Origin: an uncultured Actinomycetes bacterium | GTDB taxonomy: Bacteria; Actinomycetota; Actinomycetes; S36-B12 | Assembly: GCA_937876275.1 (NCBI GenBank) | Contig: CALFIA010000108.1 | Span: 1 to 5,096, forward strand | Length of the DNA stretch: 5,096 nucleotides | Direction of reading: 5' to 3' | Part shown: piece after piece, positions 1-5,096 of the stretch | How the letters are laid out: each line of letters begins with the position of its first letter | Position numbering within the stretch: position 1 is the stretch's first letter | The notes under the pieces: model-generated | What the model saw: the letters and a program-made list of their open reading frames with translations, nothing else | The model's database searches: none | Told to the model about the DNA's origin: nothing | Program-made: the position numbers and the translations under genes

Positions 1-2
1 TC

Positions 3-1694
3 GGAAGCCCGGCCGCAGGAACTCCGATCTCGGTCTCGGCACAAGGTCTCATGCCGAATTCTCGTGCAGCGCTCTGGATCTTCTCCAGTCCGCTTTCGCT
101 CGGCGAGAGCACCGCCGACGATGCAGGAAACCTGACTATGTCGGCGTCCATCCCTGCCGGTCTTGAGGCAGGCACGCACACCGTGGTTCTCGAGGCCGTG
201 GATGCTGACGGGGCCCCGGTCGAGAGTGCAACGCAGATTGTCATTGCGGCGGACGGCACGATTGCGGGTATTACCGAGAATGCAAGCACGGATGGTCTCG
301 ACGTCCCTGAGCTCGCTTTCGACCCGATGGCTCCGGCTTACCCCGTTGTCTTCGCACTGGATGATCCCGGCTTCGTTGCCAACAGCGCGGTTACGGCATT
401 GACTCTTGTGACCGTTGCCGGCGTTGGACTCAGTGCGGCAGCGGGCGCAGGACGTGGCTCGGTACGAAATGCCGGGCGAAGTGGTGGCACGGGTGGGCCG
501 AGCGGCGGCGGGCTTGATGCGGCCGTGCGTTCGCGCTCCGATGAACTCGACGAGGTCGGGGAATACTTCGTTCGGGGCCGTGCGCGTCTGGGCCTGGCCC
601 TTGCCGGACTGAGCGGAACCTTGCCACGCGTGAGCCCGCTTCTCGCACGCATCGTCGGTGATGCAACTCCGTTGCGTGCTTTCGCAGGCAATCTGAGCTT
701 CCTGCTTCCGTTGGCATCACTAGTTCTCGGAATCCTGGCTGCCTCAAGCGTCGGCGGTATCGCGGAGCCGGCTGCGGCCGCCTTCATGCTGCCCCTGATG
801 GTCATCGGCGTCTTCGATGGACTCGCAGGAGTGATCGGTGCCGTGGCCTTCGCCGCAGTTGTCGCCTTCTCTGGTGGCCTCGTCAGCGCTTCGAGTGTGC
901 GCAGCGTGATAGGCGTCGGCCTGGTCATCGCCGGGCCAGGAATCATCGCTAGCAGCTTCCGCGATATTCGACGAATCCGAACTGTGGGCAGCGCTGCTGC
1001 ATGGGAGAGGCTTACTGACCTCGTCGTGGTGCCGCTTATCGGAGCCTGGACCACGATTGCCATCGTTTCGGCACTTCCCTCACTTGGTGGCGCCGCTTTC
1101 CCGATAGCTGACCAAGCACGTCTATTCGGACTCGTCGCACTTGTCGCGCTGGTGGCGAAGGTGCTCATCGAAGAGGCTGCGGCTCGCTGGGTGCCGGCGC
1201 GGATGCGAGCACTCTCCCCGCAGGAGGTTGCCGAGCCGGGCACGGCTCAGCAAGTGATCTCTGCACTCGTGCGCACCGGGGTTTTTCTCTTCGTTGCGGC
1301 CGCCTTCGTCGGAAACGTCTGGCAATTGTGGGTTGCCGCGGCACTCTTCCTGATGCCCGGGATTCTGGCGCTCATTGCGCATGTCTTCCCGAATTCACCA
1401 CGGCTGTGGCAGATCCTGCCGGAAGGCATCCCGCTCTTCACGGTGATGCTCGTCATTGGCTTGATCGTGACGTCAGTCGTCAAGAGCATTCGTGGAGACT
1501 CGCCGGACTTCGCACAGATGTCATTCATGTGGATGGCAGTACCCGGATTCCTGCTTGCCTTGCTCGGTCTCACCGGTCGCGAGCCGCGCGAGGGTGACGT
1601 GCGGTGGTACATGCGTCCGCCGATGACGGCGGTGTATCGAATCGGCGGAATCATCGTGCTTGTCATCGCAGTCGTTCTCGCTCTGCGCGGCTGA
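3..1694 (+). CDS. Large polytopic membrane protein with exported Ig-like domain, 5'-truncated by window edge
   Basis: C-terminal 563 residues of a longer protein; the frame is open to the left edge, so the true start lies outside. Residues about 8-82 alternate short hydrophobic strands with turns and carry GLMPNS, IPAGLEAGTHTV and a VDADG turn. This is the pattern of the Ig-like beta-sandwich repeats on actinobacterial surface proteins. An acidic, proline-containing stretch leads to a first membrane segment (about 125-148), a basic Gly/Ser/Arg loop (about 150-230), and then roughly ten more hydrophobic segments: about 232-252, 257-296 (two), 300-320, 338-360, 373-391, 418-462 (two), 476-494, 503-524 and 542-562. 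Arg-rich loops (such as RDIRRIR) mark the cytoplasmic side. I recognise no catalytic or transport signature and cannot assign a function; a channel, transporter or cell-envelope assembly role are all possible. It ends with TGA, 53 bases before the nuclease gene. The coding call is firm, the Ig-like call moderate. Confidence 0.85.
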   Translation, partial: GSPAAGTPISVSAQGLMPNSRAALWIFSSPLSLGESTADDAGNLTMSASIPAGLEAGTHTVVLEAVDADGAPVESATQIVIAADGTIAGITENASTDGLDVPELAFDPMAPAYPVVFALDDPGFVANSAVTALTLVTVAGVGLSAAAGAGRGSVRNAGRSGGTGGPSGGGLDAAVRSRSDELDEVGEYFVRGRARLGLALAGLSGTLPRVSPLLARIVGDATPLRAFAGNLSFLLPLASLVLGILAASSVGGIAEPAAAAFMLPLMVIGVFDGLAGVIGAVAFAAVVAFSGGLVSASSVRSVIGVGLVIAGPGIIASSFRDIRRIRTVGSAAAWERLTDLVVVPLIGAWTTIAIVSALPSLGGAAFPIADQARLFGLVALVALVAKVLIEEAAARWVPARMRALSPQEVAEPGTAQQVISALVRTGVFLFVAAAFVGNVWQLWVAAALFLMPGILALIAHVFPNSPRLWQILPEGIPLFTVMLVIGLIVTSVVKSIRGDSPDFAQMSFMWMAVPGFLLALLGLTGREPREGDVRWYMRPPMTAVYRIGGIIVLVIAVVLALRG

Positions 1695-1697
1695 CGC

Positions 1698-1724
1698 TTC
1701 ACCTCACGGCCCATGGCCTAGCCT
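1698..1724 (+). promoter_or_regulatory. Weak candidate promoter for the nuclease gene
   Basis: TAGCCT (1719-1724) fits the loose actinobacterial -10 pattern TANNNT. TTCACC (1698-1703) could be a poor -35, but the spacer is only 15 bases. Transcription would then start near 1731, leaving a leader of about 17 bases that contains the ribosome-binding purines. This conflicts with the hairpin at 1718-1747, which would need a transcript starting further upstream. Sequence match alone is weak evidence. Confidence 0.22.
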
Positions 1725-1747
1725 GCTCGAAGGAGCGGGGGAGCTAG
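1718..1747 (+). promoter_or_regulatory. Hairpin with the ribosome-binding GGAG in its bulge, directly before the nuclease start
   Basis: The bases fold as an outer CTAG/CTAG stem (1718-1721 with 1744-1747) stacked on an inner 7-bp stem (1722-1728 with 1733-1739, one T-G wobble) closed by a GAAG loop (1729-1732). The only unpaired bases besides the loop are GGAG at 1740-1743, four bases before the ATG at 1748, which can act as the Shine-Dalgarno sequence. If transcription reads through from the membrane-protein gene, this structure could limit translation of the nuclease or act as a terminator. It has no following T-run. The pairing is read from the sequence; the function is inferred. Confidence 0.4.
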
Positions 1748-2698
1748 ATGAGCAGCCGGAGTCACGACATTCGCATGCACGGTGCGCGTAATCGCTTACC
1801 TGGCACCTCGCGAGCACTGACTCTGCTCACAGTCTCGATCGCAGTCAGCTTCGGCATCACCATCGTCTCAGCTTCACCCTCATTCGCCGGCAGCATCTGT
1901 CGCGACGGTACGTGGACCGCGTCGGAGGGTTCCGGAACCTGCTCTCATCATGGAGGAGTAGCCCAGAAGGGCGTGTCACAGCCGAACGGGGCAACCGTGA
2001 TCGGCTCAGGTTCCAGCTCGTCCTCAGGAATCGGCACCAATTCAGGTACCTCGGCGAGTACCCCGGATCCTCTCGAGACCGCCGGAAGCGGTGTACCGGC
2101 GCCCGATCCGGCAGCGTCCGATCTCGGGTCGGGCGGTCGAGATGCTGCGCTGGCAGTCCTTGCTTCGATTCCCACGCGCCCGGCTATTACCTCCGGTTAT
2201 GCACGTTCGAAGTTCAAGCACTGGATAACTCAACCCAATGGCTGCTCTACTCGCGAGGCGGTGCTTCTCCGAGATGCAGTCTCAGTGAATTCCCAGGGCT
2301 GCCGAGTGGTGTCCGGCGAATGGTTCTCCCCCTATGACAGAACTACGTCCTCGGTAGCAAGTCGTCTCGATATCGACCACATGGTTCCGCTGAAGGAGGC
2401 GTGGGTATCCGGCGCGTCGGCCTGGTCAGCCTCGCGGCGTCAGGCCTTCGCCAACGATCTCGGGTGGTCTGGCTCACTTGTCGCCGTCTCGGCCTCCTCG
2501 AACCGATCGAAGGGCGATAAGGATCCCGCCCGATGGATGCCGACCAACACGGCCTACTGGTGCACCTACCTCTTCGACTGGATAGACGTGAAGTACCGCT
2601 GGTCGCTGTCGGTCGATGCAGCCGAGAAGAGCACGATCACCCGTGACCTGGCCACCTGCCCGGACGATGGCTTCACCCTCGCGCCACGCGCCGAGTAA
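1748..2698 (+). CDS. Secreted HNH nuclease (DUF1524/GmrSD C-terminal type) with N-terminal DUF3761-like module
   Basis: Complete protein of 316 residues, predicted to be exported and to cut nucleic acid outside the cell. A basic N-terminus is followed by a hydrophobic core (about 23-43) and a signal peptidase I-like site after S45-F46-A47. Residues 51-71 (C51, C65, then SHHGGV) match the DUF3761 pattern. A Ser/Gly/Pro-rich linker spans about 72-135. The HNH/DUF1524 domain covers about 140-304: GCSTREAVLLRDA with C166, R175 and D176; GCRVVSG with C185; the catalytic DIDHMVPL with D210 and H211; N252 followed by KGDKDPARW; then YWCTYLFDW with C272 and a final C304. The mature protein has six cysteines, suiting extracellular disulfides. 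ATG 1748 is chosen for the adjacent purine-rich GGGGGAG; ATG 1775 (M10) is an alternative that would keep the signal core. DNA scavenging, defence or competition are all possible substrates of inference; no immunity gene is visible beside it. Confidence 0.9.
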   Translation: MSSRSHDIRMHGARNRLPGTSRALTLLTVSIAVSFGITIVSASPSFAGSICRDGTWTASEGSGTCSHHGGVAQKGVSQPNGATVIGSGSSSSSGIGTNSGTSASTPDPLETAGSGVPAPDPAASDLGSGGRDAALAVLASIPTRPAITSGYARSKFKHWITQPNGCSTREAVLLRDAVSVNSQGCRVVSGEWFSPYDRTTSSVASRLDIDHMVPLKEAWVSGASAWSASRRQAFANDLGWSGSLVAVSASSNRSKGDKDPARWMPTNTAYWCTYLFDWIDVKYRWSLSVDAAEKSTITRDLATCPDDGFTLAPRAE

Positions 2699-2710
2699 TC
2701 GGGGGCCAAC

Positions 2711-2745
2711 GTGCGGCAGTTCTCGACGTGTTGCATTATCGATAG
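2711..2745 (+). promoter_or_regulatory. Candidate leaderless promoter of terC
   Basis: CATTAT (2734-2739) resembles the TATAAT -10 box and ends 6 bases before the terC ATG, so transcription would begin at or next to the A of the start codon. No Shine-Dalgarno sequence exists in the 25 bases before that ATG, which agrees with a leaderless message. The -35 region is poor: GTGCGG at 2711-2716, with a 17-base spacer. The 47-base gap is also too short for a yybP-ykoY manganese riboswitch, which precedes some terC-family genes in other bacteria. Confidence 0.5.
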
Positions 2746-3738
2746 ATGGACGTATCCCTCGCCCTGTGGGCCATCACTCTCATCGGCATCGTCGTACTGA
2801 TTGCCCTGGACTTCATTGCGGTTTCGCGCAAGCCGCACGAGGTGATGTTCCGCGAAGCCCTTCTGTGGTCGATCTTCTACATCGGCATTGCGGTGGCCTT
2901 CGGAATCGCTCTGTTCGCGTGGCAGGGGTCGACAGCGGGAAGCGAGTACTTCGCCGCTTATCTGGTTGAGAAGTCCCTTTCGGTCGACAACCTCTTCATC
3001 TTCATCATCATCCTGACGCAATTTGCCGTACCCACGAATTTGCATCAGCGGGTGCTGCTCGTCGGGGTAGTCCTGGCACTCATCTTCCGTGCAGTCTTCA
3101 TTGCGATTGGCGCGGCCGCCCTTGAGGCCTTCAGCTTCACTTTCGTGCTCTTCGGTGCACTCCTGATCTACACCGGAATACAGCTAGCTCGGCATCGGAA
3201 TGAGGATCCTGACCCCGGTGACAATTTTGTCGTGCGCCGGGTGCGCAAGCGCTTCTCCTTCACCGACGACTATCACGGCACCAAGTCGTTCGTCATGGTC
3301 AACGGAAAGCGGATGGCAACTCCACTTCTTCTGGTGATGATTGCGATCGGCTCCACTGATTTGCTGTTCGCACTCGACTCGATTCCGGCGACCTTCGGCG
3401 TGACCTCAGAGCCATACATCGTGTTCACGGCAAATGCCTTCGCACTTCTCGGACTCAGGGCCCTGTACTTCCTGCTCAAGGGCCTGCTCGACAAGCTCAT
3501 CTACTTGTCACTGGGCCTGGCCATCATTCTCGTGTTCATTGGAATCAAGCTGGTGCTCACCTTTGCCCATGGCATCAATCCTTCGATCCCCCACATCTCC
3601 ACGAACATCAGCCTGATGGTGATCGGTGGCATTCTCATCATCACCGGCCTGGCTTCGTGGTGGGCCGTGCGCCGAAATCCCGATGCCGTCGCTCACGCCG
3701 GTCGAATTAGCGAGCCCAAGCACCACGACGAGAGTTAG
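2746..3738 (+). CDS. terC: TerC-family integral membrane metal-ion exporter
   Basis: Complete protein of 330 residues, the usual length for the long TerC (Alx-like) proteins of actinobacteria, placed in the cytoplasmic membrane. Hydrophobic segments lie at about 5-27, 39-59, 82-95, 103-126, 129-147, 194-213, 225-244, 251-274 and 288-308. Family signatures are EKSLSVDNLFIF (75-86, with E75, D81 and N82) and STDLLFALDSIPA (203-215, with D205 and D211), followed by a segment with N230 and R238. D22 in the first segment is a further buried acidic residue. A charged cytoplasmic loop (149-190) separates two homologous halves; the tail is hydrophilic. TerC was named from tellurite resistance, but bacterial homologues such as Alx and the Bacillus MeeF/MeeY proteins export manganese or metallate secreted enzymes, so Mn2+ export is the likelier role. 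No terB, terD or terZ lies alongside. It starts 47 bases after the nuclease stop and converges on the minus-strand operon. Confidence 0.93.
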   Translation: MDVSLALWAITLIGIVVLIALDFIAVSRKPHEVMFREALLWSIFYIGIAVAFGIALFAWQGSTAGSEYFAAYLVEKSLSVDNLFIFIIILTQFAVPTNLHQRVLLVGVVLALIFRAVFIAIGAAALEAFSFTFVLFGALLIYTGIQLARHRNEDPDPGDNFVVRRVRKRFSFTDDYHGTKSFVMVNGKRMATPLLLVMIAIGSTDLLFALDSIPATFGVTSEPYIVFTANAFALLGLRALYFLLKGLLDKLIYLSLGLAIILVFIGIKLVLTFAHGINPSIPHISTNISLMVIGGILIITGLASWWAVRRNPDAVAHAGRISEPKHHDES

Positions 3739-3750
3739 TGGTCCTTCTCT

Positions 3751-3794
3751 CACACGGTGACGTGTGCAGGCGACGAATCGTGGCAACGCGATTC
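3751..3794 (+). terminator. Two tandem GNRA-capped hairpins, probable terC terminator in the convergent gap
   Basis: Hairpin one: CACACG (3751-3756) pairs perfectly with CGTGTG (3761-3766) around a GTGA loop. Hairpin two: GAATCGTG (3775-3782) pairs with CGCGATTC (3787-3794) around a GCAA loop, with one T-G wobble. As RNA of the + strand both loops are GNRA tetraloops. Read on the minus strand, the wobble becomes an A-C mismatch and the loops are not GNRA, so the structures favour the terC transcript. Neither has a T-run, as is frequent for actinobacterial terminators. Hairpin two overlaps the last two bases of the opposing gene's stop codon. The function is inferred from position and folding. 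Confidence 0.55.
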
Positions 3795-4245
3795 AGAGAT
3801 CGAGCGCGTCCAACTCTCGAAGTAAGCCCATCTGCACCGACGTTCGCGGCGACTGAGACTCGATGAGCGCCTGAGGATCCGGCTCAACCTCGGCGATCAC
3901 CGGCGGCTTCGTTGAGTCAAGCCGAAGCTTGTCGCGCAGGGCACGGGGAGAATTCGGCGCATAGATGCCGATGATGTCGGAGTCTCTCGGCACCATCGGA
4001 TCATCGTCAGTGCTGGACATCGCCAGTAATTCGGGCGCGGTTTGGAGCAGGCTCGCTTCATCATCGGCCGCTGCGGCAAACCATTCGGGTGACTGGCGTC
4101 GAGCCGAGCGCATCGTCACGCCGGCCGACTCGGGATGCAACTCAGTCAATGGCAGCTGCTGTTGAAACGCGAACATCGCATACGCGAGCGTGCTCAGCGA
4201 TGCAGCAGGATCAAGCCCGACAGGAGACGCCCCCTGCTCAGGCAC
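3793..4245 (-). CDS. Hypothetical protein coupled to the MinD/CpaE-like ATPase
   Basis: 150 residues, family not recognised. The start chosen is GTG at 4245-4243: it overlaps the ATPase stop by 8 bases (GTGCCTGA) and has purine-rich GAAGGGG ten bases upstream, the arrangement of translational coupling. ATG at 4176 (127 residues) is possible but has no clear ribosome-binding sequence. A longer frame from 4311 would run deep inside the ATPase gene and is unlikely. The protein is soluble and acidic, with no signal peptide or membrane segment. A short N-terminal helix-prone part (LSTLAYAMFAFQQQLPL) is followed by RSARRQSPEWF, an acidic middle (STDDDPMVPRDSDIIGIY), RALRDKLRLD, a Pro-rich spacer, and a C-terminal amphipathic segment QMGLLRELDALDL. 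Being the last gene of the operon, it may be an adaptor or regulator of the ATPase; that is inference from context only. Confidence 0.72.
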   Translation of the reverse strand: MPEQGASPVGLDPAASLSTLAYAMFAFQQQLPLTELHPESAGVTMRSARRQSPEWFAAAADDEASLLQTAPELLAMSSTDDDPMVPRDSDIIGIYAPNSPRALRDKLRLDSTKPPVIAEVEPDPQALIESQSPRTSVQMGLLRELDALDL

Positions 4246-5095
4246 GGCGGAACATCCCCTTCTTGCGCGAACCGGCAGCCAGCTCCAGCTCGGGTTCACG
4301 AGGTGCGGCAATCTCTACTGACAGCGGGAGTTCGACGGGCATCGCTGAGTCAGTGCTCGCCACGCCAGCCATCCCGCTGCTCGACCCCGCTGAGTGAGTC
4401 ACTTCGAATTCAGCCAAGCCGCGACCGGGCAGGCAGGTACGCGCGAGCTCGTTGTACGCAGGACCGATGAGCGGATGATCGAGCAGAGTCTGCATTTTGT
4501 GCAGGTTGGTTGCCGTGAGGACATCCTTCGTGGCAAGAGGGATAACACCCACCACCGGCACGCCGAGACCTGCGGCAAGAATCTGCTCACGCTGCATGCC
4601 TACGCCGGCAACGCTCTGATTGACGATGATGCCGATCTTGTCGCGGCTGATGCCCAGGCCGGACTCCTCCGCCGGTGCCGTGATTTCGCGAAGTGCGCGC
4701 GCCATTCCCTGGACAGCGGTGCTGGCCAATGTCGTGATAAACAGCACCTCAGTTGCCTCCGGAAGGCACACCTTTGCAATGAGCGGATCGAGATACTGCA
4801 CCGAGGTATCCATGACGACCACATCGAACATCCGCTGGAGACTTCGAATGATCGTTCGATAGAACTCGGGCCCGACTGTGTCTGCTGTGCGCGGTCGAAT
4901 CGGAGCGAGGAGTGCGTGCACACCGAGTGCTTCCTCGAAGACAAGGTGGCGACGAATCGTCAGCTCATCCCACACAGGCTGCACGCGAATGTTGAGTGCG
5001 GTGGGCATGTACTTGCCGATCAGCGAAGCCACCTGACCATCGCGGGTGTCCATGTCGACGACGCACACGCTGAGCGGCTTGCCGCCTTCCTTGGA
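4238..5095 (-). CDS. MinD/ParA-superfamily ATPase, CpaE/TadZ-like, 5'-truncated by window edge
   Basis: C-terminal 285 residues; the frame is open at the right edge, and the Walker A P-loop, expected some 20-25 residues upstream, is not in the window. Counting from 5095: SVCVVDMDTRDGQVA (9-23) is the second strand with the D14-x-D16 motif typical of MinD/CpaE; FDVVVMDTS (90-98) is the Walker B strand with D96; EVLFITT and the following helix correspond to the region after strand four; KIGIIVNQS has the N of the adenine-binding strand; and GVPVVGVIPL with the downstream Asp/Leu-rich helix ends the fold. The last roughly 60 residues form a Ser/Pro/Glu-rich, probably disordered tail that ends in a basic RKKGMFRR. 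Family members position pili (CpaE/TadZ) or septum proteins at membranes by ATP-driven dimerisation. The call to the superfamily is firm; the CpaE/TadZ assignment is moderate because neighbouring tad genes are not visible. Confidence 0.82.
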   Translation of the reverse strand, partial: SKEGGKPLSVCVVDMDTRDGQVASLIGKYMPTALNIRVQPVWDELTIRRHLVFEEALGVHALLAPIRPRTADTVGPEFYRTIIRSLQRMFDVVVMDTSVQYLDPLIAKVCLPEATEVLFITTLASTAVQGMARALREITAPAEESGLGISRDKIGIIVNQSVAGVGMQREQILAAGLGVPVVGVIPLATKDVLTATNLHKMQTLLDHPLIGPAYNELARTCLPGRGLAEFEVTHSAGSSSGMAGVASTDSAMPVELPLSVEIAAPREPELELAAGSRKKGMFRRA

Positions 5096-5096
5096 T

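Noticed and set aside
51..53. ATG as the start of the first gene
   Set aside because: It lies within the Ig-like domain, the frame is open upstream to the window edge, and no signal peptide follows it; the gene begins outside the window.
338..1243. Long open frame of 301 codons on the minus strand inside the membrane-protein gene
   Set aside because: Its composition is Ala/Pro/Arg/Thr-rich without any domain, as expected for the antisense of a G+C-rich gene, and the + strand frame has clear membrane segments.
1247..1714. Minus-strand frame of 155 codons over the end of the membrane-protein gene
   Set aside because: Arg/Pro/Thr-rich antisense shadow with no ribosome-binding sequence or recognisable motif.
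1748..2698. Toxin-immunity or GmrSD-type restriction system
   Set aside because: The nuclease has a signal peptide and no DUF262 (GmrS-like) domain or partner, and no small immunity gene adjoins it; a secreted scavenging or accessory nuclease fits better.
2691..2702. CCGA-GTAA-TCGG hairpin over the nuclease stop codon as a terminator
   Set aside because: The stem is only 4 bp and does not extend, so chance pairing is likely in this base composition.
2746..3738. Tellurite-resistance operon
   Set aside because: Only a TerC-family gene is present; no terA, terB, terD, terE or terZ homologue flanks it, and isolated TerC proteins are more often linked to manganese.
5066..5068. GTG as the start of the minus-strand ATPase
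   Set aside because: It falls in the second strand of the ATPase fold, after the expected P-loop; the frame continues to the right edge with fitting residues.

Overview
This window looks like part of an actinobacterial chromosome. By eye it is about 60% G+C with G/C-rich third codon positions. The protein families fit as well: a secreted HNH/DUF1524 nuclease with a DUF3761-like module, a TerC of the long actinobacterial type, and a MinD/CpaE-like ATPase. The terC gene also appears to be leaderless, which is common in that phylum. I cannot name a genus.

Layout: four + strand and minus strand blocks meet in a convergent arrangement. (1) Positions 3-1694 (+) hold the C-terminal 563 residues of a large membrane protein: an exported Ig-like beta-sandwich, one membrane segment, a basic cytoplasmic loop, then about ten more membrane segments. 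(2) Positions 1748-2698 (+) encode a complete secreted HNH nuclease. (3) Positions 2746-3738 (+) encode a complete TerC-family metal-ion transporter. (4) On the minus strand, an operon enters from the right edge. It holds the C-terminal 285 residues of a MinD/ParA-superfamily ATPase (4238-5095) and a 150-residue protein of unknown function (3793-4245) whose GTG start overlaps the ATPase stop by 8 bases. The window is almost fully coding and no gap exceeds 60 bases.

The three + strand genes are close (53 and 47 bp gaps) but do not look like one functional operon: each of the last two has its own plausible start signals, and terC probably has a leaderless promoter of its own. The two minus-strand genes are very likely co-transcribed and translationally coupled, so the small protein may work with the ATPase. 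In actinobacteria such ATPases often belong to Tad/Flp pilus or septum-site systems, but the rest of the locus is outside the window.

The most interesting non-coding structure lies in the short gaps. One is an 11-bp hairpin whose only bulge is a GGAG ribosome-binding sequence, immediately before the nuclease start codon. The other is a pair of tandem hairpins with GNRA tetraloops between the convergent terC and hypothetical genes. I see no mobile element, CRISPR array, tRNA or rRNA. No wholly new system is evident; the least described proteins are the large membrane protein and the small ATPase partner.
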